A DNA stretch of 64,000 bases from JAWPMT01 sp964653795 (GCA_964653795.1 CAZZHO010000001.1:1-64000), one strand, 5' to 3'; positions 35,337 to 44,489 are shown, counted from the stretch's first letter. A program made the numbers and translations. Notes: generated from the sequence alone by a model not told the origin.

Positions 35337-36702
35337 ATTTCTTTAGTTTTCGGTAAAGCGTATTGCGACCGATGCCCAATTCTTGGGCAGCTCGCGAAAT
35401 GTTGCCACTGTGTCTTGCCAGGATCTCTTGGATCTTTTGCTTTTCAACGGAATAAAGGTTGTCATCGGAAACGGACTCATTTGGGATGATTCCGCCTTCG
35501 GATTTACCCATGATCACCATTTTCTCGATTGTGTTTTTTAGTTCCCTTACATTCCCGGGCCAATGGTGCTTTTTGAAACCCTTAATATCTTCTTTGTCCA
35601 ACTTCACTTTTTTATGATAGCGTCTGTTGAACTCCTCTAGAAATAGTAGCGCTAAGGGCTTAATGTCTTCTGGTCGGTATCGTAGAGGAGGAATTTCGAT
35701 GGTGATGGTATTCACTCTGTACAATAAATCCTGTCTGAATTTGGTCTCGTCTGCAAGCTCCTTTTCAGAAAAATGAGTGGTAGTAATTAATCTGATATCA
35801 ACCGGTCTAGCACGATGCTCTCCGATACGGGTGATCATTCGATTTTGAAGAGCACTGAGTAGTTTGCTCTGAAGGGGCAGAGGGAGCTCCCCTATTTCAT
35901 CAAGAAGAAGAGAGCCGAAATTGGCCATTTCCATCATGCCTATCCTGTCTTGTTGGGCGTCGGTAAATGAACCCTTTTTGTGGCCAAATAGCGTGGATTC
36001 AAAAAGGCTTGGTGTAATGGCTCCCAGATCAGCATGGATTAGAGGCTGGGTAAATCTTGACGAACTCTGATGGATCAGTCTGGCCATTACTTCTTTACCC
36101 GAGCCATGTTCTCCGGTGATAAGAATAGAAGCATCAGTTCCAGCGGCTTTTTCTATTGTTTTTTGTAGTGTGGCCATGCTTTGTGACCTGCCGAAGACTA
36201 CTGGACCTAGTTTGTTGAGCTCACCTGATAATAAGGTGTTTTGAGTATTCGCATCATTCAAGGCAGATGTAGTTGATGACATTTTCAATGCACTTTTTAC
36301 AGTTGCCACCATTTTCTCGTTAGAGAATGGCTTTTCCAGAAAGTCATCAGCTCCTTGTTTCAGCGAGGCAACCGCTATGTTTAGAAACCCGTGGGCTGTG
36401 AGTATAATGATAAAAAGGTGAGGGTATTTCTCCTTGAGTTTTTTTATCCAGATCAGACCTTCTTTACCATCCTCATCACCTTTAGAAAAGTTGAGATCAA
36501 GAATCAAAACCTTGATGTCATGATGATCAATTAAGTCCTCAATTCTGTTGGGGTCGGTTGTGGTTCCTACTTCACCAAAATCATCCTCGAGGACCATTTG
36601 GATGGTATGGAGTAATATCGGGTCATCATCAGCTGCTAAAATTTCCACATAGGAAATATACTTATTTTGCTGTTCCACCTCGGAACAGTTGATTGTTCTC
36701 AT
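35326..36702 (-). CDS. NtrC-type sigma-54-dependent response regulator (module 1)
   Basis: A 458-aa activator with a receiver (phosphoacceptor D69 in VLILDLNFSKG, followed by an unusual short insertion), an AAA+ domain (Walker A GEHGSGKE; DNA/sigma-contact loop GSFTDA in place of GAFTGA; LLLDEIGELPL) and a Fis-type HTH (ISRAAQELGIGRNTLYRKLKKYGL). The ATG at 36702 adds about 18 residues before the receiver; a GTG at 36648 would begin exactly at EILAADDDP. A perfect inverted repeat lies at 36670-36688, in this doubtful N-terminal part. Likely target: the divergent permease gene at 36813. Confidence 0.92.
   Translation of the reverse strand: MRTINCSEVEQQNKYISYVEILAADDDPILLHTIQMVLEDDFGEVGTTTDPNRIEDLIDHHDIKVLILDLNFSKGDEDGKEGLIWIKKLKEKYPHLFIIILTAHGFLNIAVASLKQGADDFLEKPFSNEKMVATVKSALKMSSTTSALNDANTQNTLLSGELNKLGPVVFGRSQSMATLQKTIEKAAGTDASILITGEHGSGKEVMARLIHQSSSRFTQPLIHADLGAITPSLFESTLFGHKKGSFTDAQQDRIGMMEMANFGSLLLDEIGELPLPLQSKLLSALQNRMITRIGEHRARPVDIRLITTTHFSEKELADETKFRQDLLYRVNTITIEIPPLRYRPEDIKPLALLFLEEFNRRYHKKVKLDKEDIKGFKKHHWPGNVRELKNTIEKMVIMGKSEGGIIPNESVSDDNLYSVEKQKIQEILARHSGNISRAAQELGIGRNTLYRKLKKYGL
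36670..36688. promoter_or_regulatory. Candidate NtrC-type activator site (module 1)
   Basis: CTGTTCC-ACCTC-GGAACAG is a perfect inverted repeat with 7-bp arms and a 5-nt spacer. The core TGTTCC-N5-GGAACA has the same layout as the two sites at 51504-51549 in the other module. A half-site-like TGTTCT follows exactly 23 nt later (36694-36699) and TGTTTC lies at 36719-36724. The site is 125-143 nt before the permease ATG at 36813, a normal position for an enhancer of sigma-54 transcription. Confidence 0.55.
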
Positions 36703-36812
36703 TTGGTCAGAAATGACGTGTTTCAGTTTAATTTTTTGATTAAGTAGCTGATAGTCAGATATATGTAGTTTATGGAGCAGAAATGGACATATAGAGTGAA
36801 AATTGGAATGAC

Positions 36813-39236
36813 ATGTTGAAGACTTACTTTATATCGATACTTCGGAATCTCTGGAAAAACAGAGTGACCTCAGCCATTAACGTTTTGGCTTTGACGCTTG
36901 GTCTCAGTAGCGTAATGTTTCTGTTTATCTCAGAGACTTACGAGCGCAGCTTTGATACTCACCACGCCAAGGCAGATCAGATTTATCGAGTAAATACGAC
37001 GATGAAGTATCCGAACCAGCTTTTCAAAGATGGCAACACACCATCTATGCTCGTCAAGGCCATGAGAAATGAGTTTGAGGAGTTGGAGGCTACGTTTCAG
37101 ACCGTAGGCCCTAACGATGCTTTGGTTACAATTGATCCGGGCTCACAAAAAGCCAGGACTTTCGAAGAGGATTTCAACATGTTCTACGCTGACAGTGTGT
37201 TCCTCAAATACATGGATTACGACTTTTTAGCAGGGAATCCTCGAAATGCGCTAGATACCAGGAATGCTATTGTACTCTCTACCAAGATGGTGGAGAAGTA
37301 TTATCCTGATTTTGTAGGGCGTGAAATTGAGTTGTTAGGTACGGAAATTGGGCTATTCGATTCGTTGAGGGTCTATGTAACTGGGGTTATTGACAATCCG
37401 CCTAGCAATAGCAACTTCCCTTTCCAGCTATTGGTCTCTAATGAGATCTACTATACCCTTAACGAGTGGGATCGAGACTATTGGGGGAATATATCAGCAG
37501 GTATGACTTTCGCTGTACTGCCAGCGGGGATGGATCCAAATCGTATAGAGGCACAGTTTCCCGATTTTGTACAGAAATATCGAAAAGGGGAAATGGCCAA
37601 AATTGTGAGTTATAGTCTCCTTAACCTGAAGGAGCTTCATAACAATACCAATTGGGGGTTTTTCAATGGTAACTACACCAATTCTCCCGCTATGACCATT
37701 GGGTTTTTGGCGGTAGGTCTATTCATTTTGATCTCAGCATGCATCAATTTCATAAATCTTCAGACCGCTCAGGCGGTAAACAGATCCAAAGAGGTAGGTA
37801 TACGGAAAGTGATGGGAGGTAAGCGATTCCAGCTTGTGTTTCAGTTTCTGGTAGAGACTTTCATTCTCACATTTGTCGCTTTCATTTTCGCGCTTTGGAT
37901 TACTGAGTTGGCATTAGATGGCTGGAATGGTCTGTTGACTGTGGTAAGAATGGATTTACAGTTGACATGGTCCTCAGTGATCTTCGGATTGTTTGTGGTA
38001 TTGCTGGTCACCATTCTCGCAGGTATCTATCCTGCTCTAAAGCTTTCCTCTTTCAATCCATCAGAATCATTGAGAAGCGGTTTCTCACTGCTTAATGAGA
38101 AAAAAGGTAGTCTTAGTCTGAGACAAATATTAGTAGTTACTCAATTTGTCATTACCCAAATCCTGATTATAGGTACTATTGTCATATCCCAACAGATGAG
38201 TTATTTCATTAACAAAGACATGGGATTCGATAAGGATGGAGTGATCACCGTCACTACTTACAAACCAAATAGGCAGAAAGTCGATCGATTAGTACAAGGT
38301 ATCATGGCAATGCCAGAGATACAGTCTTTCTCCATGACATCCGGCCCTCCCATGGATGGTCGATATTCCACAAGTTTTAGGGAAGTAGGACATGAGGACA
38401 AAGGAGATATTCAAACAAGAAATAAGTTCGTAGACCATCGCTATCTAGATAACTATAAGATCAAGCTGGTAGCGGGAAGAAATTTCCGGTCGGATGAATA
38501 TAATGACACAATCGATGCCTTTATTGTGAACGAAGCCTTGGTCAAACTACTAGAGGTAAGTAGTCCTGAGGAAGCAATTGGCAAGCAGATAAGGTGTTAC
38601 GGTACCAGAGCTAATATTGTGGGAGTGATGCAAGACTATCATAGTGATAAGCTTGACAAGCCGATAGAGCCGATGGTATTGTTTCCTTGGCACAATCAGG
38701 TAAATGGTGCGGATCTGAGACTTTACCCAAATCAACTGGGGTCAGTACTTCCAAAGCTGAGATCTCTTTGGGCCGAAGTATTTCCGACACGTATTTTCGA
38801 ATTCCAAACCATCGATGAATTTATGCTCAAGGCTTATCTGGTTGAGGAGGTAATGTTGAAGAGCATCAGGGTCTTCTCCATCATCGCCATATTGATTGGA
38901 TGTCTGGGACTCTATGGGCTAGTTTCATTTATGGCCAACAGGAGGATCAAAGAAATCGGCGTTAGAAAGGTATTAGGAGCTTCTTTTGGTCAAATACTTT
39001 ACAGTTTCTCTAAGAAGTTTTACATACTGACATTCATTGCTTTTGTGATAAGTGCGCCTGTTGCCTATAAAGCGATGGAGGTATGGTTAAGCAACTATGT
39101 GTATAGGATTCCTCTGGATTGGAAAGTATTCTCATTGGCACTCTTAATGACCTTGGTGCTAACAAGTATTACGGTCATCTACAAAGCGATTAAAACAGCC
39201 TTGATGAACCCCGCGGATACGCTGCAGTTCGAGTAG
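36813..39236 (+). CDS. FtsX-like permease of the MacB type (module 1)
   Basis: An 807-aa membrane protein of the ABC-permease MacB/FtsX family. It begins MLKTYFISILRNLWKNRVTS, has one N-terminal helix, a large periplasmic domain, three central helices (with NLQTAQAVNRSKEVGIRKVMG), a fifth helix, another large domain and three C-terminal helices (with ANRRIKEIGVRKVLGASF). The repeated KE(V/I)G(I/V)RKV(M/L)G motifs mark FtsX domains. No ATPase gene is adjacent, as is common for these Bacteroidota permeases. It is divergent from the NtrC-type regulator, which probably activates it. Confidence 0.92.
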   Translation: MLKTYFISILRNLWKNRVTSAINVLALTLGLSSVMFLFISETYERSFDTHHAKADQIYRVNTTMKYPNQLFKDGNTPSMLVKAMRNEFEELEATFQTVGPNDALVTIDPGSQKARTFEEDFNMFYADSVFLKYMDYDFLAGNPRNALDTRNAIVLSTKMVEKYYPDFVGREIELLGTEIGLFDSLRVYVTGVIDNPPSNSNFPFQLLVSNEIYYTLNEWDRDYWGNISAGMTFAVLPAGMDPNRIEAQFPDFVQKYRKGEMAKIVSYSLLNLKELHNNTNWGFFNGNYTNSPAMTIGFLAVGLFILISACINFINLQTAQAVNRSKEVGIRKVMGGKRFQLVFQFLVETFILTFVAFIFALWITELALDGWNGLLTVVRMDLQLTWSSVIFGLFVVLLVTILAGIYPALKLSSFNPSESLRSGFSLLNEKKGSLSLRQILVVTQFVITQILIIGTIVISQQMSYFINKDMGFDKDGVITVTTYKPNRQKVDRLVQGIMAMPEIQSFSMTSGPPMDGRYSTSFREVGHEDKGDIQTRNKFVDHRYLDNYKIKLVAGRNFRSDEYNDTIDAFIVNEALVKLLEVSSPEEAIGKQIRCYGTRANIVGVMQDYHSDKLDKPIEPMVLFPWHNQVNGADLRLYPNQLGSVLPKLRSLWAEVFPTRIFEFQTIDEFMLKAYLVEEVMLKSIRVFSIIAILIGCLGLYGLVSFMANRRIKEIGVRKVLGASFGQILYSFSKKFYILTFIAFVISAPVAYKAMEVWLSNYVYRIPLDWKVFSLALLMTLVLTSITVIYKAIKTALMNPADTLQFE

Positions 39237-39261
39237 GTTGTGGGTTGAGTAAAGGGGTTGG

Positions 39262-39420
39262 TCAGTGGGTGGCTAATCCCTCGATTCTTATATCCTCTCG
39301 ATAGTAGGAGATGGAGGTCGCAAGCATTTGAACTAGCTTATGGATGAGTACTAAACTAATCGCAATCAGATAGCAAGCAGGACGAAGAGCGAAAAGTAGT
39401 ATTAAAAAAAGTAGAGCCAT
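39262..39420 (-). CDS. Possible 52-aa small membrane protein
   Basis: An ATG-started ORF of 53 codons on the minus strand encodes a protein whose first 35 residues are strongly hydrophobic (MALLFLILLFALRPACYLIA...) and whose tail is polar. It follows a hairpin that probably ends the upstream minus-strand gene. No homologue is known to me, and an AT-rich chance ORF is possible. Confidence 0.3.
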   Translation of the reverse strand: MALLFLILLFALRPACYLIAISLVLIHKLVQMLATSISYYREDIRIEGLATH

Positions 39421-39456
39421 GATTATGATGTTTGACTCTAGTTCGCAACTACTTCA

Positions 39457-39476
39457 AAAAGGGTTGCGTCCCTTTT
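39457..39476. terminator. Hairpin between convergent genes
   Basis: AAAAGGG (39457-39463) pairs with CCCTTTT (39470-39476) around a TTGCGT loop. It lies between the plus-strand permease gene and the minus-strand DUF4136-like gene, where it could terminate transcription in either direction, although the stem has only three G-C pairs. Confidence 0.45.
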
Positions 39477-39505
39477 AGCTTATCAAAATTCTATTGGAAT
39501 GCTGA

Positions 39506-40186
39506 CTAACTATTGCCGGAATGGAAGCCATGTTTGAACCAGCGGCTCTTTTTTGGAGAAGACCTGGAAAGTACACGATACTTATTGAGCACTTTGAGTG
39601 TGGCATTCTCTAAAAACTTATCAGAAAGGAAGCTGTCACCGAAAACACCGGAGGCGTAGCCTTGCCAAACATTTTTGCTGGCTTTTCTATCGTAAAAACT
39701 TATTAATACGGTGCCCTCGCGAAGCTTATATGACTTTAGGTCGTAGTTCTCTTTTCTATGAACCGATGCGCCAATTAGAGGCTTTGATTCCGGTGAGGTC
39801 TCTATTAGGGATGCAGCCAATAGCTTAGAGGAAAATTTGTGAGTGATCCAGTTTTCAAAAATAGGTTGCTCATAGCCCTTCATTTCAAAATCATCATAGT
39901 AAAAACGATAGAGAACAATGAGGTCAGGTTTTTTCTCCTTTTTCTCATAACCCCATTTTTTAAGCTTATTATCTATGAAGTTTTCGATCAGGTGTCTTTG
40001 ATTCTCCGTACCTTCAAAGGAGTTATCCACCACAAACTGATAGGAGTTGTAACTGCCAAACCTGCCGGAAAAACTGTAGTCTGATTCAACTATTCGATCG
40101 TAGTGGTTTCCGCAGCCAATGAGACTGAATGCCGCAAAAAGAACAGAAGCAACTTTAAAAAGTGCGGTAGTTTTTTGACCCATCAT
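39506..40186 (-). CDS. DUF4136-like lipoprotein
   Basis: A 226-aa exported lipoprotein: signal sequence with lipobox SLIGC, so Cys25 is probably lipidated. The mature part has the alternating helix/strand order of DUF4136 proteins, with KPDLIVLYRFYYDDFEM in the middle and GTVLISFYDRKASKNVWQGYASG near the end. The function of this family is unknown; members are envelope proteins. It is 62 nt downstream of the sirohaem gene on the same strand but is probably not functionally linked to it. Confidence 0.72.
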   Translation of the reverse strand: MMGQKTTALFKVASVLFAAFSLIGCGNHYDRIVESDYSFSGRFGSYNSYQFVVDNSFEGTENQRHLIENFIDNKLKKWGYEKKEKKPDLIVLYRFYYDDFEMKGYEQPIFENWITHKFSSKLLAASLIETSPESKPLIGASVHRKENYDLKSYKLREGTVLISFYDRKASKNVWQGYASGVFGDSFLSDKFLENATLKVLNKYRVLSRSSPKKSRWFKHGFHSGNS

Positions 40187-40248
40187 TCTAAGATAATCTA
40201 ACCTCAGAACATCGCAAAAGAGAAGCCGTCTGTAGAGTAGTTGGAGGA

Positions 40249-40830
40249 TCAGTGGTTGTCTTTCAAAAGCCCTTTGGTCAGTTCATTGAGCTTTTCCACT
40301 TTTTCCTCAAAATCACCTTTTATAGTCTTTCTAAAATCATTTAGGTTTTTCACCAGGTCATTCACATCTTCTGGTATCACCTCTTCAAAAAACTGTCTTA
40401 GGCGTTTGGCAGTAGTGGGGGACTGGCCATTAGTTGAAATAGCAATTTTGACGTTGCCTTTGGTCACTATTCCGCCCATATAAAAATCGCAGTAGGGCGG
40501 GTTGTCTGCCACATTCACAAGGGTGCCCTTTTCTCTGCACAGGTGATAGATTTCTTCGTTTAATTGCTCATTATCCGTAGAGGCGATTACGATATGAAAC
40601 CCCTCAATATCTGAAGGTTCGAAGTGCTTCTCTTCGGTGGTTACATCACCTTTTGATGCTATTTCTAAAGTTCCCTCTCTGAAGAATGTAGCAACCAGTT
40701 TCACGTGCGCATCGGGGCTGGATTTCAAAAGAAATGTTAGTTTCTCTTCTGCTACGAAGCCTCCGCCCACGATGAGTACTTTGAGGTTACTCATTTTGAG
40801 AAAAACAGGATAAAGGTTGTTGCGTTCCAT
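40249..40830 (-). CDS. Precorrin-2 dehydrogenase / sirohydrochlorin ferrochelatase
   Basis: A 193-aa enzyme equivalent to the N-terminal half of CysG and to yeast Met8. It oxidises precorrin-2 with NAD+ and may insert iron to give sirohaem, the cofactor of the sulfite reductase encoded two genes upstream. The NAD loop is VLIVGGGFVAEEKL and the substrate part is VNVADNPPYCDFYMGGIVTKG, followed by STNGQSPTTAKRLRQFFE. It is translationally coupled to the preceding methyltransferase gene (overlap of 1 nt, TAATG). Confidence 0.92.
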   Translation of the reverse strand: MERNNLYPVFLKMSNLKVLIVGGGFVAEEKLTFLLKSSPDAHVKLVATFFREGTLEIASKGDVTTEEKHFEPSDIEGFHIVIASTDNEQLNEEIYHLCREKGTLVNVADNPPYCDFYMGGIVTKGNVKIAISTNGQSPTTAKRLRQFFEEVIPEDVNDLVKNLNDFRKTIKGDFEEKVEKLNELTKGLLKDNH

Positions 40831-41597
40831 TAGGCAATTTTCAAAGCATCGTTTTCAGCAAACAATGCTTGTAGCTGATACGAATGTCGTACAACTTCTC
40901 CAATTACAATCACGGCAGGATTGGAAAGTCCATCCTTGGCAACTTCCACCTCTATATTTTCAATGGTACCTGCTACGCTCCTTTCATTTTTCAAAGTAGC
41001 ATTCTGTACGATCGCAATTGGAGTATCACACTTGCCGATGGATTTAAAAATCGAGACTATAGAAGAGAGCTTTGACATTCCCATCAAGATCACCAAAGTA
41101 GCGCTGGTAGAGGCAGCTGTTTGGATATCTTGAGCCAAGGTACTTTCAGATGTGGTGCCGGTCAATATCCATACACTTTGTGATACATGCCGTTGAGTTA
41201 CAGCAATTCCCAAAGAGGATGGTCCTGCCACTGAGGAGGTAATACCGGGGATCACTTCAACCTCAATACCGAACGTTTTGGTGTGATCAATTTCTTCAGT
41301 ACCGCGCCCAAAGACGAATGGGTCTCCGCCTTTTAGTCGTACTACATGACCATTTTGAAAAGCTTCTTTTACAATTAGCTCATTGATTTCCTCCTGAGAG
41401 TAGGCCTTGAAGCCCCTTCTTTTGCCAACGAATATTTTACGAGCAGACTTAGCATAATCAAGCAACTCAGGAGCCACAAGAGCATCAAATAAAACCACAT
41501 CAGCAGCTTCAAGAGCTTTTATTCCCTTTAACGTTATGAGATCTGGATCACCTGGTCCAGCTCCAACCAATGTAAGTTTTGGATGAACCTTAGGCAT
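40830..41597 (-). CDS. cobA: Uroporphyrinogen-III C-methyltransferase
   Basis: A 255-aa SAM-dependent enzyme that makes precorrin-2, the first step to sirohaem. Family motifs are plain: LTLVGAGPGDPDLITLKG at the N-terminus, VVRLKGGDPFVFGRGTEE, and EVIPGITSSVAGPSSLGIAVTQR. It overlaps the sulfite-reductase gene by 8 nt and the Met8-like gene by 1 nt. The three genes, with cysH, form an assimilatory sulfate-reduction operon that supplies its own haem cofactor. Confidence 0.95.
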   Translation of the reverse strand: MPKVHPKLTLVGAGPGDPDLITLKGIKALEAADVVLFDALVAPELLDYAKSARKIFVGKRRGFKAYSQEEINELIVKEAFQNGHVVRLKGGDPFVFGRGTEEIDHTKTFGIEVEVIPGITSSVAGPSSLGIAVTQRHVSQSVWILTGTTSESTLAQDIQTAASTSATLVILMGMSKLSSIVSIFKSIGKCDTPIAIVQNATLKNERSVAGTIENIEVEVAKDGLSNPAVIVIGEVVRHSYQLQALFAENDALKIA

Positions 41598-43692
41598 CGA
41601 CTAACTCTTTGGCCCTTTGCCGATCAATCAAATGATAGAAGTCCTTGGCTGCTGCTAAGTATGACTTAGCAAAGTCCTCCGATGGTTGCTCCTCGTTCAT
41701 TTGATAGACTAATTCGGAGAATGAGGTAGGTAAAATGACTTTTGCTGTTGATACGTAGTACTCGTCAAACCCTTTTATGATACTAGCATGAGAGTTGGTC
41801 TTGTGTCCATCAACAGTCAACTGAGCTTTAGCAGTGTTTACCAAGGCCGTGTAAGCATGATAAATGCTATCTGCCCATTTACCTTGATCAAAAGCTTTAG
41901 TGGCGTTTTCAAGTTTTTCTTCACTTTCAAATAGTAAGGTGGAGACCAAATCGATCACAACACCTGCGCATTCACCGATACCAATTGCTTTGACATAGTC
42001 AGCATCATGTCCCCAATCGATGAAGTCCGACTCCTGCAGATTGTCAGTGCGGGCTAATTCCTTCAATAGTTCGAAGAAGTAGATTTTGCCCTGTCTGTCA
42101 TAGTAACCTAGAAAATCTTCATTTTCCTCTGCATTGGCTTCAAAATCATTCAATAATGTTCGCAATGCTTCCGGACCCCTTTTTGAAGGGATTTTAGTGA
42201 CCTTATCAGAGAAACGGCCCTTACCATCTCCTATAACACCACCACCAATTAGGACTTGAAGAGCAGGTGCTAACCTAGCACCAGATTTGATCGACATACC
42301 TTGGAAGCCAATATGTGCCATACTGTGCTGTCCGCAGGCATTCATACAGCCACTTATTTTGATGGTTAGGTCCTTGCTTTGAAGGTATTGAGGGTACTCA
42401 GCTTTTAGTACTTTCTCTAATTCTGTAGCTATGCCGGTGCTACTAGATATTCCCAGGTTACAAGTATCTGTTCCAGGGCAAGCCGTGATATCGGCGATGG
42501 TATTGTAACCTTCATCTGCCAGACCCATTTCCTTAAGTTCTTGATAGAAGAATGGCACCAAATCTTCTCTAATATTCCGAATAAGGATATCCTGTCTTAG
42601 TGTGAAGCGCAATTCATTGGCACCATAAGACTTGATCAGTTTCGCCAGTTTCCTTGCTTGGCCAGTGTAGAAGTCACCTAAATGAACTTTAACACCGACG
42701 GCCACCAAACCTTCTTGTTTCTGTGAAATAACGTTAGTGCTTTTCCAGGTATTGAAAGCCTCAATATCCTCAATATCCACGCTTTTAACTTCTGCCGTAG
42801 AAGTGCTTATATATTGGATCGCAGCCAGGTCAATGACTACTTGCTGGACTTTTAGAGCTTTTCTTTGTTGATCAACAAGCTTCAAAAACTCATCCATTCC
42901 AATTTCTTTGATCAGGAACTTGAGTCTGGCTTTATTTCTTTTCTCTCTTTCTCCATATCGGTCAAACACCCTCAAAACACTTTCGATAACAGGAATGACC
43001 AAGTCTTCCTCCAGGAACTCATACATCACCTCAGCATGGGCAGGTTGGGATCCCAGACCTCCAGCCAGCATCACTTTGAAACCTCTTTTCTGTTGGCCTT
43101 CAACCTCTTGGGTTTTAGCGATGAAGCCAAGGTCATGCATAAAACTCAAAGCATCATCCTCGTCTGTCGCCGAGAATGAAATCTTGAATTTTCTCCCCAT
43201 CTCCTGGCAAACCGGGTTCCTTAAAAAGAATTGGAATACCGCATGTGCATAAGGCGATACATCGAATGGTTCTTTTGGATCCACTCCGGCTGTAGGGCTA
43301 GCCGTTACATTTCTGACAGTATTGCCGCATGCCTCTCTTAATGTGATATCATCTTTTTCCAGTTGCGCCCATAGCTCGGGAGTTCTATCGAGACTCACAT
43401 GGTGAATTTGAATATCTTGTCGTGTGGTGATATGTAATCTTCCCGTGGAATACTCATCGGAAACATCAGAAATTCGCAATAGCTGTTCACTGCTGACTCT
43501 GCCAAAAGGCAGTTTGATACGAATCATCTGCACACCAAGCTGTCTTTGGCCATAAACGCCTCTAGCCAGGCGCAAAGAGCGGAATCGCTCTTCATCTATT
43601 TTACCATCATGGAATAGCTTGATTCGACGTTCCAGGTCAATGATATCTTGCTCAACGACTGGATTCTCCAACTCTGTTCTAAAACTCTGCAT
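41590..43692 (-). CDS. Sulfite (or nitrite) reductase with C-terminal HEPN domain
   Basis: A 700-aa sirohaem/4Fe-4S reductase. Two ferredoxin-like half-domains are visible (RLHITTRQDIQIHHV; LRFTLRQDILIRNI), and the cluster ligands are C405, C411, C449 and C453 (ACPGTDTC; GCMNAC). The enzyme proper ends near residue 560. An extra helical domain follows (about 580-700; SIYHAYTALVNTAKAQLTVDG), recognisable as HEPN. The neighbours cysH and sirohaem genes indicate sulfite rather than nitrite as substrate. HEPN domains are often nucleic-acid- or nucleotide-related; its role here is unknown. Confidence 0.92.
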   Translation of the reverse strand: MQSFRTELENPVVEQDIIDLERRIKLFHDGKIDEERFRSLRLARGVYGQRQLGVQMIRIKLPFGRVSSEQLLRISDVSDEYSTGRLHITTRQDIQIHHVSLDRTPELWAQLEKDDITLREACGNTVRNVTASPTAGVDPKEPFDVSPYAHAVFQFFLRNPVCQEMGRKFKISFSATDEDDALSFMHDLGFIAKTQEVEGQQKRGFKVMLAGGLGSQPAHAEVMYEFLEEDLVIPVIESVLRVFDRYGEREKRNKARLKFLIKEIGMDEFLKLVDQQRKALKVQQVVIDLAAIQYISTSTAEVKSVDIEDIEAFNTWKSTNVISQKQEGLVAVGVKVHLGDFYTGQARKLAKLIKSYGANELRFTLRQDILIRNIREDLVPFFYQELKEMGLADEGYNTIADITACPGTDTCNLGISSSTGIATELEKVLKAEYPQYLQSKDLTIKISGCMNACGQHSMAHIGFQGMSIKSGARLAPALQVLIGGGVIGDGKGRFSDKVTKIPSKRGPEALRTLLNDFEANAEENEDFLGYYDRQGKIYFFELLKELARTDNLQESDFIDWGHDADYVKAIGIGECAGVVIDLVSTLLFESEEKLENATKAFDQGKWADSIYHAYTALVNTAKAQLTVDGHKTNSHASIIKGFDEYYVSTAKVILPTSFSELVYQMNEEQPSEDFAKSYLAAAKDFYHLIDRQRAKELVDA

Positions 43693-43749
43693 CTACTTAT
43701 CGTCAAATTTTGGATTAATGGGTCTTGGTAGTTCTTAATGAAGAAGGGA

Positions 43750-44373
43750 TTAGCCAACCAGGTGAATTCCGCATTCGCGTGACTGCAGTGCTTTCACCGG
43801 ATCGAAATAATCAATATTTTTTGGAAGACTATTTTGAGTCAAATAATCATCCAGGTCCTCGTCAGTCCAGTAGTAAAAGGGGCTGATCTTAAGTATGCCG
43901 TCGTTGCTGTAGCTTAAAATGTCTTTTGAGTCCCTGTAGGAAGTCTGTCTGACTCGGATGTTAGTAAACCAAATTTCGGGCTGATGTTCAGCTAAGGCTC
44001 TTCTAAATGGTTCGAGTTTGACTACTTCAGTGAATTCCTCATGCTTTGGGTCATCTACCATGGGAAGCCCCAAGGTAGCGTCGATAAAACCTCTCGTATT
44101 TTTAGGAACATAAGTATGGATATTCAAATTCAGATCTTCTATCAGCTTTGCAGCGTGTTCGTAGGTCTGATAATTATTGTATCCAGTATCACACCAGATG
44201 ACATCAATGTTCGGGTCTTTTCTCGAGAAGGTCGAAAGCAAAATGGCGGAGTAGACACCAAAACTCGTAGTGACGATCCTTTTTTCTGTGAGAGGAAGGG
44301 CCCACTCGATTATTTCATCTGGAGTCTTATGACGTAAAAAATTGTTGTGTTCGGTTAAATCGATCTTGATCAT
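43750..44373 (-). CDS. cysH: Phosphoadenylyl-sulfate reductase
   Basis: A 207-aa enzyme that reduces PAPS (or APS) to sulfite. The PP-loop-type nucleotide region is VTTSFGVYSAILLSTFSRK, with VIWCDTGYNNYQTYEHA and WFTNIRVRQTSYRD. The catalytic cysteine is in the C-terminal ECGIHLVG. The additional cysteine pairs that bind the 4Fe-4S cluster of APS reductases are not present, so PAPS is the more likely substrate. It is upstream of the sulfite reductase gene (57 nt) in the same operon. Sulfate-activation genes (cysD, cysN) are not in this window. Confidence 0.93.
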   Translation of the reverse strand: MIKIDLTEHNNFLRHKTPDEIIEWALPLTEKRIVTTSFGVYSAILLSTFSRKDPNIDVIWCDTGYNNYQTYEHAAKLIEDLNLNIHTYVPKNTRGFIDATLGLPMVDDPKHEEFTEVVKLEPFRRALAEHQPEIWFTNIRVRQTSYRDSKDILSYSNDGILKISPFYYWTDEDLDDYLTQNSLPKNIDYFDPVKALQSRECGIHLVG

Positions 44374-44388
44374 TCTATAAAAATTGAT

Positions 44389-44404
44389 TTATCCTATCGG
44401 ATAA
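44389..44404. promoter_or_regulatory. Candidate operator TTATCC-TATC-GGATAA upstream of cysH
   Basis: A perfect 6-bp inverted repeat with a 4-nt centre lies 16 nt upstream of the cysH start. It is between the cysH operon and the Rrf2-type regulator gene that faces the same way, a typical place for a repressor site. The regulator-site link is an inference. Confidence 0.5.
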
Positions 44405-44489
44405 GTAGACTAAACGTAAAGTTAGATTTTTAGTTCCTAACCGCAATGGAATTTTAAGGGATCAAGTAATTATTTTGAGATTTCGGATT

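Noticed and set aside
36772..36788. Possible sigma-54 promoter TGGAGC-N5-TGGA before the module 1 permease
   Set aside because: The -24 GG and spacing are fair, but the -12 GC is GA. The position is plausible, but I judged the match too weak to list as a feature.
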